Positions 25,227-33,797 of a stretch of DNA of 64,000 nt are shown here, one piece after another (position 1 is the stretch's first letter; every line of letters begins with the position of its first letter). Source of the DNA: Streptomyces sp. NBC_01241 (GTDB lineage Bacteria > Actinomycetota > Actinomycetes > Streptomycetales > Streptomycetaceae); the NCBI RefSeq assembly GCF_041435435.1, contig NZ_CP108494.1:124001-188000 (forward strand). Reading direction: 5' to 3'. The notes beneath the pieces are model-generated. The model ran no database searches. It saw only the letters and a program-made list of their open reading frames with translations, and was not told where the DNA came from. Both the position numbers and the translations under genes were made by a program.

Positions 25227-25957
25227 TCAGTCATCCTCGAGTTCGGTGGTGCCGGAGGCGGCGCGGGGCCGGTTGCGTGCCCACTTCTTGAGGTCGCCGA
25301 CGCGGTAGAGGAATGCGGAGCCGCGCTTGGCGACGTGCTTGGGGAAGGTGGCGTCGGTGTGACGGGCGGTGCGCAGGGCGTGGAGGCTGGCGGCGCCCGG
25401 CAGGTGGTTCTCGAACGCCTCGCGGAGCCCCATCACCTGGTCGTCGTCGACCGGGGCCGGGTTCGCCGGCGACGTCGCTGCGGTCGTCGCGGCGGCCGCG
25501 CTGTCGCCCGGGTCGGCAGCCGGGGGCGTGAGGCTCCAGGCGTCGGCGAGGAAGTCGCGGTCGGCGGCCGGGGCCGGATCGGGCGCGGCCGTGGTCGCCT
25601 CGGTGGCATCGGGGGCGGGCGGCTTCTGCAGCTGCACCGGGCCGGGCTGCGTCGGGAGGTCCGCGGGCTTCGGGTCGGTGGCCTTCTTGCCGGTGGTGGC
25701 CCACTCGCGGGCTTCGGCCTCGGTGAAGAACAGCACCTGCGTCTCGCGGGCGGAGCCGCCGATGACGACCTGGGCGCGGCCCGCGTGCTTGGTGGACTTC
25801 GGCGCCGGGTGGACCTCGGGGGCGAGCATGCGCCAGGCGTTCATGCTGTAGCGGGCGAGGATGCGGGTGGCGAACTGTTCGCGGACCTCCGGGCCTCCCA
25901 GGGCGCGGGCGGTGGCGGACTGGGCGACCAGGAGCACGTGCATGCGCAGCTGGCGGC
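25227..25957 (-). pseudogene. FtsK/SpoIIIE-like protein, C-terminal half, cut by an IS
   Basis: The frame enters from the IS boundary at 25957 reading RQLRMHVLLVAQSATARALG, then FATRILARYSMNAWRMLAPE and HAGRAQVVIGGSARETQVLF (arginine-finger/C-terminal ATPase region). A long Pro/Ala linker and a C-terminal winged-helix-like segment (RTARHTDATFPKHVAKRGSA, FLYRVGDLKKWARNR) follow. The N-terminal ATPase core was lost where the IS at 25958-27148 was inserted. Full-length relatives are TraSA/TraB-type translocases of Streptomyces elements. Confidence 0.75.
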
Positions 25958-27148
25958 TGTGCCGTTCAGAAACTCATCGCTGCTGGTCAAGCCGCGTATC
26001 TGTACTCGTTGATGACGCCGCCCAGTACTCGGGTGCGGAGGAGTCGGTGCGCGGTCAAGTCGGTCGAGGGCGCCGGGTGCTCCTGGGCGAGGGGAGGAAG
26101 TTGTCCCCGGGCCTGGTGGGGCGATGGCCGTTGTAGTGGAAGGCGTAGACGTCGAGCACGCGTCGAGCGTGGGCTTCGTTCAGGATCAGCAGGTGGTCAA
26201 GGGCCTCGCGCCGGAGTGTCCCGATGGCCCTTTCGCAGTGCGCGTTCATCCGTGGGGCCCGCGGCGTCGTCTTCAGGGTCTCGATGCCCTCGGACGCGAA
26301 GACCGCGTCGAAGGACTCGGTGTACTTGCGGTCCCGGTCGCGGACCAAGAAGCGCAGCGACTCCAAGCGCAGGCCCAGGTCGACGGCGAGGCTGCGGGCT
26401 TGCCGGACCGTCCACTGCGCGGTCGGATGCGCGGTTATACCAGCGATGTGCAGGCGGCGCGTGCCGTGCTCGAGGAAGACCAGTGCGTAGACCCGGCGAC
26501 GATCAGCCAGGTCGATGTGCAGTAAGTCGCGGGCGATGACGCCGTCGGTCTGCGCCGTCAGGAACTCGCGCCACGTCGGCCCACCTCTACGGGGAGCAGG
26601 GCCTACTCCGGCAACAGTCAAGATCTCCCAGACCGTGGAGGCTCCGACCCGATGCCCGAGCCGCGCGAGCTCGCCTTGGATCCTGCAACACCCCCAACGC
26701 GGATTCTCTGCGGCCAGCCGCAGCACCAGCTCTTTGATCGCCTTCGTGGTCGGTGGCCGGCCGGGCCTGCTCCGGCGCTTGCTGTAGTCCCACCGGCGCG
26801 CCACGAGCCTTCGATGCCACGCCAGCACGGTGCCCGGAGTCACCGGGAACACCTGCGCCCAACGACGCCAGGGTATCAACGAGGACAACGCCGCGAACCA
26901 CAGCCGGTCCGCCGGCTCGTAGCGCACCGGACCTGCAAGTTGCCTGCGCAGCACCGCGTTCTCGTGCCGCAGGACAAGAAGTTCGGTGTCCTTGGCCACC
27001 TGCCGACGCAGCAGCAACACCGGGACCGACAACAGCTTCCTCGTCACCCGATAGACCAGCGAGACAATCACCCGCGGCATCGTCCCACGCGACCCTGAGC
27101 GCCACCACACCCCCTACGACCTGCAGCAACGCATTTCTGAACGGCACA
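25958..27148 (-). mobile_element. Integrase-core (rve) IS, near full length
   Basis: Perfect 15-bp terminal inverted repeats tgtgccgttcagaaa (25958-25972, and 27134-27148 on the minus strand) bound one transposase gene. Its left side is fused to an FtsK-like gene fragment and its right side to a TnsA-like gene fragment, with no target duplication. That points to a deletion adjacent to the IS. Confidence 0.8.
25987..27080 (-). pseudogene. rve-domain transposase with a late frameshift
   Basis: From ATG at 27080 (MPRVIVSLVYRVTRKLLSVP) the protein has an N-terminal helical part, an HTH (TKAIKELVLRLAAENPRWGC) and a DDE integrase core: DLLHIDLADRRRVYALVFLE, LRFLVRDRDRKYTESFDAVF and NAHCERAIGTLRREALDHLL. 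Near 26130 the frame breaks in a run of C residues: the original frame stops at 26055, while the expected ending (LLRTRVLGGVINEYRYAA) is in another frame and ends at 25987. One missing C would explain it. The catalytic Glu lies before the break, so partial function is possible. Confidence 0.75.
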
Positions 27149-27605
27149 AGTCGGGAATATGGTCCTCCCGCCCGCTGGTGCTCTGGAAGCGCAGCCGGAA
27201 CGGTTGCGCGAGGGCTTCCACCAGGCCTCCGGCGAAGTCGGCTACCAGAAGCAGGAGTTCCTCCTCGAAACTCTCAAAACCATGGTGGCGATCCGTGGTC
27301 ACGAGGTATTCAAGGCCCGGGCGATGCCATTGCCCGGTGCGCCAGGTGAAGCGGCGTACGGGAACACTGGACAGCATGTCGACCTGGTTGAGGTCTTTCA
27401 CGGAACAGGCGACCTGCGTCTTCCCGTGGCGCCAAGCCGTGGTCCATCGGGCATGCCAGTCTCCCGGCATGACGAGTTGAGCGGCAGCTTCGGTCGAAAT
27501 GGTGTGCGCGTGCGCGAGGTCGGACAGCCGAGATGTGTCCGACCAAGGACTGGTGGTAGATGCGGGAACCCGCGCGGCGTCTCGCAGCAGGGTACGGAGT
27601 GGCAT
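27149..27605 (-). pseudogene. TnsA-like heteromeric transposase endonuclease, truncated
   Basis: From ATG at 27605 (MPLRTLLRDAARVPASTTSP) the frame reads LAHAHTISTEAAAQLVMPGD, VPVRRFTWRTGQWHRPGLEY and LVTTDRHHGFESFEEELLLL, with ALAQPFRLRF before the IS boundary at 27149. It matches the N-terminal half of Streptomyces TnsA-like endonuclease subunits. The FES.xE segment carries part of the predicted nuclease site. The downstream TnsB/TnsC-type partners expected on this strand are absent, replaced by the IS. Confidence 0.65.
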
Positions 27606-27830
27606 GGCTCTGCCTCACGTTCATAGCAGTGCAGCGGAAAACGCCGTGATCATGCTGAGACATGCGCGGGTTCTGCAACTTGACCCAGCGGATCAAGAGA
27701 ACCGCGTCATGGCGGTGTGGTAGTGGGCAGGCCGTTTCTGCACGCAGCTGGGTGAGTCCGAGAAGGAACGAAGCCTATGCAAGGGAGATTCAGAGGATCT
27801 CGTGGTCCTGTCACGGCCTAGAAATCTGCC

Positions 27831-28085
27831 ATGAACGGAATGCCGAGCTCGGGTCAAGGAGAGCCGGAGGAGCGATTCTTCGCTTACTTCGAGGGGGCAG
27901 TCACATTAATGTGCAGGGACGTGCGAGCACACTTTCGAGGGAATTATTCATGGCTCGCCGGGCAGGAACCATATCAGCGCGGCAAGGAGAGAGGCGTGCC
28001 CCATCTTGCCGACGTCGAGGCGGGCGTGGCGGGTGCCCTCGGTCTGTACCGATGTGCCAAGAAGACTCGGCATCTGGCGCGTTGA
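27831..28085 (+). CDS. Small hypothetical protein
   Basis: The protein has 84 residues (MNGMPSSGQGEPEERFFAYF, then EGAVTLMCRDVRAHFRGNYS). Base composition is slightly less GC-rich than that of neighbours. It has no membrane segment and no recognisable domain. It stands alone between the TnsA-like remnant and the second IS630 copy. It may be a fragment. Confidence 0.35.
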   Translation: MNGMPSSGQGEPEERFFAYFEGAVTLMCRDVRAHFRGNYSWLAGQEPYQRGKERGVPHLADVEAGVAGALGLYRCAKKTRHLAR

Positions 28086-28179
28086 GGTACCGCCGATGGT
28101 TGGCAAAAGACCAGGTCGACGGTGACCCGAAATGTCACCTAGTGTGTCCTGCGCCAGAAATGGCGAGCTTATTTTCTTG

Positions 28180-28461
28180 TCAGGATTCGGTGCTGGGTGG
28201 GGTGATCTTGGCGAGGTAGTCGGCGAGTGAGTTGAGGATCTCGTCGGCGGTCTTCGTCCAGGTGAAGGGCTTCGGGTCCTCGTTCCAGGTTGCGATCCAC
28301 GCTTTGATGTCGTCTTCCAGCGCCTTTACGGAAGTGTGGACGCCGCGGCGGATGAGCTTGTCGGTCAACAGGCCGAACCAGCGCTCGACTTGGTTTATCC
28401 AGGACGAGCCGGTGGGGGTGAAGTGCACGTGGAAGCGAGGGTGCCTGGCCAGCCAGGTCTT
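28180..28461 (-). pseudogene. IS630 transposase, 3' part
   Basis: This encodes [20 protein letters not shown], the catalytic Glu region [20 protein letters not shown] and the C-terminus, identical to copy 1. It is separated from its 5' part by the nested IS3. Confidence 0.9.
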
Positions 28462-28493
28462 GGGGCTTCCCCCGGGAGCGTGGACACCGGGTG

Positions 28494-29384
28494 CTATGCG
28501 GCCGTGGCCAGGGTAACTGATCTCTGCTCGTAGGCGATCGGGGTCATGTGGTCGAGGGCGGAGTGCCGCCTCCAGGTGTTGTAGCGGTTGATCCACCGGA
28601 ACACCGCGAGCCGGGCCGCGCGGGCTCCCGGCCAGCGCTTCGCGCCCTGGAGCGTCTCCCGCTTCAGGCTCGCGTTGAACGCCTCGGCGGCGGCGTTGTC
28701 CGCCGAGGTGCCGACGGCCCCGCGCGATCGGGTCACGCCGAGCTCGCGGCAGACCTTCGCGAAGTCCTTCGAGCAGTACTGGGCGCCGTTGTCCGTGTGG
28801 AACACCGCGCCGGCCAGGTCTCCACCTCTGGTTGCGGCGGCGGCCCGCAGCGCGTCGGTGACCAGCTCGGTCCGCATGTGGTCGGCGATCGACCAGCCCG
28901 CAAGCCGCTTGGAGTGCAGATCCAGCACCGTTGCCAGATAGAGGAATTGGCCGTCACCGACTGGGAGGTAGGTTATGTCGCCGACGTACTTCGTGTTCGG
29001 CGCCGTGGCAGTGAAGTCCCGCTGGAGCAGGTCGGGCACCGGGGCCGCCTCCGGCTCGGGGACGGTGGTGCGGATCTTCTTGCGCAGGTGGACTCCGACG
29101 ATGCCGTGCTCGCGCATCAGGCGCTCGACGCGCTTGTGGTTGACCGGGCAGGTGGCGTCCCGCAGCTCGGCGGTGATCCTCGGGCTGCCGTAGGTGCCGT
29201 CCGACTCGGTGTGGATCTCCTTGATCCGCTCCGTGAGCATCCGGTCGGCGCGCTCACGCTCCACCCGGGCCGGAGCTGCCTCGCGCCAGCGGTAGAACCC
29301 GGAGCGGGAGACCTCCAGGACCTGGCACAGCCGCTTCACGCCGAAGGCGCGGTGGTGGTCCTCGACGAACTGGAAGCGGCTCAC
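28494..29384 (-). CDS. IS3-family transposase OrfB
   Basis: The protein has 296 residues. HTH_21 (FGVKRLCQVLEVSRSGFYRW and DGTYGSPRITAELRD) precedes the rve DDE core: TKYVGDITYLPVGDGQFLYL (first Asp), GAVFHTDNGAQYCSKDFAKV (second Asp) and SADNAAAEAFNASLKRETLQ (Glu). It ends SALDHMTPIAYEQRSVTLAT and a few residues more. Complete and likely active with OrfA. Confidence 0.93.
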   Translation of the reverse strand: MSRFQFVEDHHRAFGVKRLCQVLEVSRSGFYRWREAAPARVERERADRMLTERIKEIHTESDGTYGSPRITAELRDATCPVNHKRVERLMREHGIVGVHLRKKIRTTVPEPEAAPVPDLLQRDFTATAPNTKYVGDITYLPVGDGQFLYLATVLDLHSKRLAGWSIADHMRTELVTDALRAAAATRGGDLAGAVFHTDNGAQYCSKDFAKVCRELGVTRSRGAVGTSADNAAAEAFNASLKRETLQGAKRWPGARAARLAVFRWINRYNTWRRHSALDHMTPIAYEQRSVTLATAA

Positions 29385-29668
29385 CAGTTGGTCTCGCCCG
29401 CGAAATACTTGGCCGCCCGGCGCAGGATCTCACGTTCCTGCTCGAGCTCGCGGACCTGCTTGCGCAGCCTGGCGATCTCGGCGTCCTTCTCCGATGCCGC
29501 CCCGGTCCCGGGATGCTCGGTCTTCTCGGCGGCCTTGATCCACTGGCGCAGCGTCTCGTGGTTCACGCCCAGGTCAGCGGCCACCGACGCGACCGGCCGC
29601 CCCGGGCTGGAGCGGTACAGCGCGACGGCGTCGGCTCGGAACTCAGCCGAGTACTTGTAGGTCCCCAA
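29381..29668 (-). CDS. IS3-family transposase OrfA
   Basis: The protein has 95 residues. The HTH_8 domain ([40 protein letters not shown]) is followed by a leucine-rich coiled coil ([20 protein letters not shown]). Its stop overlaps the orfB start (ATGA), so the pair may be made by coupling as well as by frameshifting. Confidence 0.92.
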   Translation of the reverse strand: MGTYKYSAEFRADAVALYRSSPGRPVASVAADLGVNHETLRQWIKAAEKTEHPGTGAASEKDAEIARLRKQVRELEQEREILRRAAKYFAGETNW

Positions 29669-29741
29669 CGGGAACTCCTGATCTCCGGATCTTCACGGAT
29701 CCAGTGTCCAGGGTGTCCACGCTTAAGGGGAAACGCCCCTT

Positions 29742-30797
29742 GATCTCTGGAGTGTTGTGGGTCGCGTAGTTGTCGCACACCAGGTGCACGTCGAGCTCGC
29801 TGCGGACGGCCTTGTCTATCGTGACCAGGAACTTCTTGAACTCGATCGCCCGGTGGCGGCGGTGGAGTTCACCGATGACGGTGCCGTCGGCGATGTTGAA
29901 GGCGGCGAACAGGCTGGTGATGCCGTGCCGCAGGTAGTCGTGGGTGCGACGCTCGGGCATGCCCGGCATCATCGGCAGCACCGGCTGGGAGCGGTCCAGA
30001 GCTTGTATCTGGCTCTTCTCGTCCACGCAGAGCACCACCGCCTTTTCGGGCGGGTTGTGGTACAGGCCGACGACATCGACGACCTTGTCGACGAACTGCG
30101 GATCGGTGGAGAGTTTGAAGGAGTCCTGCAGGTGCGGCTTGAGGTCGAACCTCTTCCAGATCCGCCCGATGGTGGATTTCGACAGTCCGGTGCGTTTGGC
30201 CATCGAGGCGCGCGACCAGTGTGTGTCCCTGCCCGGCGTCGACTCCAAGGTCGCCACGACGACGTCCTCGACCTGGTCGAGCAGGATCGACGGGGGCCGT
30301 CCCGGACGCCGTTCGTCCATCAGCCCGTCCAGGCGACCGGTGACGAACCTCGACCGCCAGCGGTTGACCGTCGCCTGCGCCACCCCGAGTTCGGTGGCGA
30401 CCTGCTTGTTCGTCCTGCCCTCCGCACACCGCAGCACAATCTTCGCGCGCAGCGCCAGGAACTGCGCAGTCTTCGCCCGCTTCGCCCAGCGGGTCAACTG
30501 CGCGCGCTCGGTCTTGCTGAGTACCAGCTCCGACTTGCGCCGGCCCGGCCGCGGCTCGTCGACCAAGCCCGCCATCCGTAGGTCCACGAACCGGGAGCGC
30601 CACTTGCGTACCGTCGCCACGTTCACGCCCAAGTCAGCCGCCACCTGGGAACTTGACGCGCCATCCGCGCAAGACAGGACGATCCGCGCGCGCTCAGCCG
30701 GACGAGATCCCGCCCCACCACCCACCCAACGCGACAACTCAGCGCGCTCCTCCTCGGACAGTACGACCTCGACAGCACGCGGACCCCGATGCGACAT
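29742..30797 (-). pseudogene. IS630 transposase, 5' part
   Basis: From ATG at 30797 the frame matches copy 1 through both HTH units and the first two catalytic Asp residues, to [16 protein letters not shown], where IS3 begins. One amino-acid difference from copy 1 is visible (DER versus DEQ/T-type change near residue 165). It reads into IS3 sequence and is non-functional. Confidence 0.9.
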
Positions 30798-31009
30798 GAA
30801 AACAGCCTACAGACTTACAGCTGCAATTTCTGGCGCATCACACTAGCGGCAGTGGTCACAGCAGCTGTGACGAGGATTCATAGTTGGCACAGGAGAGGCA
30901 TGGTTGGCACCGGCTGCAGCCCGCAGTCATCGGGATGCCGGCTCCGACGGGAAGGGCGTGCCGCGACCACGGCAGGGCACCACGAAGGTTCGGACTGAGG
31001 GGATGCCCC

Positions 31010-31840
31010 ACGTGGTGGTGTGAGCTGCGGCACGACGTCTCTTCGGGGGTGCCGATCTGTCGCGGCGGCTGGTTCCTGACGGTCTGTCGGAACTTGGCGT
31101 TCCGTTGCTTTCGTCGTTCAACTCCCGCCCTCAGGGCGGCGGAACCGTGCTGCTGGACGAGCGGGTCGGATTCACGGCGGTGGTGTACATGCCGACCAGC
31201 GGGGGTGCCTGGCGGCCCCTGCTGGAGACGTCCGGGATGTCGCCCGCGACGGCGCACCTCATGGGCCAAGGCGGGGCTGTGGCGCGGATCGAACCGGGCG
31301 GTCCTGGACGAACTCGGCGGCCAGGCTGAGCTCGACTGGACATATGCGATCGTTGACGCCGCCTCGGAGCGGGCGAAAGAGGGCGTTCGCTGACCGGGCC
31401 GCCCCCGGTCGCTCGCGGCAAGCAGGGCAGCGTACTGCATCTGCTGGCCGAGCTTCAGGGCGTCCCGCTCAGCGTTGCCATGGTCGGCGCCAACATGCAC
31501 GAGAGCCTCGCCCTCAAGTCGTCGGTCCGCGGCATACCCGCCATCCGTTCCCGACGCGGAACCCGTCGACGACGCCCGGCCAAACTCCGCGCGGACAAGA
31601 CGGACTTCTCCGCCGAACACCTGGCCTGGCCGCGCGAGCGGGGAGTCGTCCCACGCATCGCACGGCCGGGCATCGAGTCCGGCGAACAGCTCGGCCGGCA
31701 CCGCTGGAGGACCGAGCGGTCCATCGCCCGGCTCTTCGGCCGCCGGCGCCTCACCATCCGGTACGAGCGATCCGGCTCCCACTTCCACGCCTTCCTCGGG
31801 TGAGCCACTGCCCTCACCTGCTGAGAGAAGCCCGCAACAC
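31010..31840 (+). pseudogene. IS5-family transposase remnant with several frameshifts
   Basis: Three consecutive frames together give an IS5-type transposase: DLSRRLVPDGLSELGVPLLS and GGGTVLLDERVGFTAVVYMP (N-terminal DUF4096-like part), DELGGQAELDWTYAIVDAAS (first Asp region), then VPLSVAMVGANMHESLALKS, KLRADKTDFSAEHLAWPRER and HRWRTERSIARLFGRRRLTI (Glu region). At least two frameshifts and several substitutions separate the pieces. It borders the glycan locus. Confidence 0.7.
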
Positions 31841-31875
31841 TCGCCAAAGCTGATCAGCACGGAACTGTCCGCGCG

Positions 31876-32784
31876 TCAGCTCTTGAGGCTTCCGGCGGAC
31901 AGCCCCGAGCGCCAGAACCTCTGGAGGGCGAGGAAGGCGATACAGAGGGGGACCACCGACACCAGGGAGCCCGTGACGACGATGTCGTACCAGGGCTGGT
32001 CCCGAAGCTGGCTGTTCCAGAAGTAGAGCCCCAGGGTGAGCGGCCAGCGTGAGTCGTCGGCGAGCATCATCAGTGGCAGGAAGAAGTTGTTCCAGATCCC
32101 CACGAACTGGAACAGGCAGATGGTGACCAGCGCGGGCGACATCAGCCGCAGGGCGATGGTGAAGAAGATCCGGAGTTCTCCCGCGCCGTCGACCCGGGCG
32201 GCGTCGGTGAGTTCGTCGGGCACGGAGGCTTCGGCGTAGACGCGGGCGAGGTAGACCCCGAAGGGGGTGACGGCGCTCGGGATCAGCACCGACCAGTACG
32301 TGTTGACGAGGCCGGTCGACGAGGCGAGCAGATACAGCGGGAGGGCGAGCAGCGGCGGGGGGATGAGCACCGCGCCGAGGATCACGGCGAAGACACCCTC
32401 CCGGCCTTTGAAGGGATATTTGGCCAGGGCGTATCCGGCCATCGCGGCGAACAGGGTCGCCACCAGGGCCCCGGCCCCGCAGTACAGAAGGCTGTTGAGG
32501 AGCCAGCGGCCGAAGACGCCGTCGCTGTGCCGGAAGACCTTCGTGAGGTTGTCGGCGAGGTGGAAGTGCGAGCCGAACCAGAAGCCGTTGCTGCCGAACA
32601 GGTCGCCGTTGGATTTCGTCGCCGAGACGATCAGCCACCAGATCGGCAGCAGGAAGTAGCCCGCGATCGCGAACAGCAGCACGGTGGTGCTCAGTCGGGC
32701 GGCCGAGGTGCCGCGACGGCGGGCGGGCGGCGCCGCCCGCCCGGGGTCGGACCCGCGGTCTCGGGGTGTGGGCTGCGTGCTCAT
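31876..32784 (-). CDS. CUT1 sugar ABC transporter permease (MalG/MsmG type)
   Basis: The protein has 302 residues and six membrane spans after a Pro/Arg-rich cytoplasmic tail. The EAA loop (ELTDAARVDGAGELRIFFTI) and MalG-like ends (DIVVTGSLVSVVPLCIAFLA) are typical of BPD_transp_1 proteins of the CUT1 class. It overlaps the upstream permease gene by 4 bp (ATGA). It is the last gene of the binding protein-permease-permease operon. No ATPase gene is linked; in Streptomyces the shared ATPase MsiK usually energises such systems. Confidence 0.93.
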   Translation of the reverse strand: MSTQPTPRDRGSDPGRAAPPARRRGTSAARLSTTVLLFAIAGYFLLPIWWLIVSATKSNGDLFGSNGFWFGSHFHLADNLTKVFRHSDGVFGRWLLNSLLYCGAGALVATLFAAMAGYALAKYPFKGREGVFAVILGAVLIPPPLLALPLYLLASSTGLVNTYWSVLIPSAVTPFGVYLARVYAEASVPDELTDAARVDGAGELRIFFTIALRLMSPALVTICLFQFVGIWNNFFLPLMMLADDSRWPLTLGLYFWNSQLRDQPWYDIVVTGSLVSVVPLCIAFLALQRFWRSGLSAGSLKS

Positions 32785-33797
32785 CGCGATCCTTGTGTGC
32801 TCAGGCGCAGGAAGCCGTAGGACAGGGCGAATGTGGCCAGGGCCAGGACCACCGCGACAGCCGCGGCGAAGTTGTAGTCGTTGAGGCCGAAGGCAGCCTG
32901 GTAGGAGAGCATCACCGGGGTGTAGTTGCTGCTGATCGTGGCGGTCATGGGGCGCAGCACCATCGGTTCGCCGAACAGCTGCAGCGTGCCGATGATGGAG
33001 AAGACGCCGGTCAGGGTGAGGGCCGGGCGCACCAGCGGCACCTTGATGTGCCAGGCGATCCGGAATCCGGAGCATCCGTCCAGCTCGGCGGCCTCGTACA
33101 GCTCCTTGGGGACCGACTGCAGCGAGGTGTAGATGATCAGCATGTTGTAGCCGGTCCAGGACCAGGTGACGATGTTGCCGATCGAGAAGAGGATCACGTT
33201 GTGGGAGAGGAAGTCGACGTCTACGCCGATGCTCCTGCCGACGTCGTTCAACGGACTGATGCCGGGCATGTAGAGGAAGGCCCACAGCACCGCCGCGATC
33301 ACACCGGGGATCGCGAACGGCAGGAAGTACGCCACGCGGAAGAAGCGCTTGAACCGTGCCACTTGCGAGTCGAGGAGCAGGGCGAGGAGCAGGGCGAGAC
33401 CCAGCATCACCGGCACCTGGACGAGGCCGAAGACCAGGACCCTGCCCACGCCCTTCAGAAACGTGCTGTCGGTGAGCACCCGCGTGTAGTTGTCCAGGCC
33501 GGCGAAGACGGTGCGCGGCGCCCCGAAGCCGAGCCCGGAGCGCTCCACCCGGAACAGGCTCTGATGGACGGCGTACCCGATCGGGATGACGAACACGGCC
33601 AGGAACAGGACGCCGAACGGGGCGAGCAGCACGGCGGCGGAGCGGTTGCGCCGGGCGGCGAGCCTGCTGCCGGAGCGGCCGCGCGACGGCCGCCGCTCCC
33701 GGCCCGGGACACCGGCGAACCGGTCCCGTCCGTGACCGCCCGACCGCGCCGGCCGGTCCGCGACCGGCACTGTCGAGGAGTCCACATCGCGGGTCAT
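32781..33797 (-). CDS. CUT1 sugar ABC transporter permease (MalF/MsmF type)
   Basis: The protein has 338 residues. A long, basic, disordered N-terminus (residues 1-50) is followed by six membrane spans. The EAA motif is ELYEAAELDGCSGFRIAWHI. Other family features are IPIGYAVHQSLFRVER and FLPFAIPGVIAAVLWAFLYM. It overlaps its neighbours on both sides by 4 bp, so the three proteins are made together. It imports an oligosaccharide or sugar delivered by the adjacent lipoprotein. Confidence 0.93.
   Translation of the reverse strand: MTRDVDSSTVPVADRPARSGGHGRDRFAGVPGRERRPSRGRSGSRLAARRNRSAAVLLAPFGVLFLAVFVIPIGYAVHQSLFRVERSGLGFGAPRTVFAGLDNYTRVLTDSTFLKGVGRVLVFGLVQVPVMLGLALLLALLLDSQVARFKRFFRVAYFLPFAIPGVIAAVLWAFLYMPGISPLNDVGRSIGVDVDFLSHNVILFSIGNIVTWSWTGYNMLIIYTSLQSVPKELYEAAELDGCSGFRIAWHIKVPLVRPALTLTGVFSIIGTLQLFGEPMVLRPMTATISSNYTPVMLSYQAAFGLNDYNFAAAVAVVLALATFALSYGFLRLSTQGSR

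Larger units (their letters stand above)
28462..29738 (-). mobile_element. IS3-family insertion sequence nested in IS630
   Basis: The element is 1277 bp and complete, with imperfect inverted ends (ggggcttccccc and gggcgtttcccc) and a 3-bp CTT target duplication (28459-28461 and 29739-29741) inside the IS630 transposase gene. orfA and orfB overlap by ATGA. It inserted after IS630 and so dates later. Confidence 0.85.
28142..30843 (-). mobile_element. IS630-family insertion sequence, copy 2, interrupted by IS3
   Basis: TA dinucleotides at 28140-28141 and 30844-30845 flank the ends, which carry the same GCGCCAGAAAT inverted motif as copy 1. Removing the IS3 element (28462-29738) and one CTT restores the copy 1 gene. 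The terminal bases differ slightly from copy 1. Confidence 0.85.
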
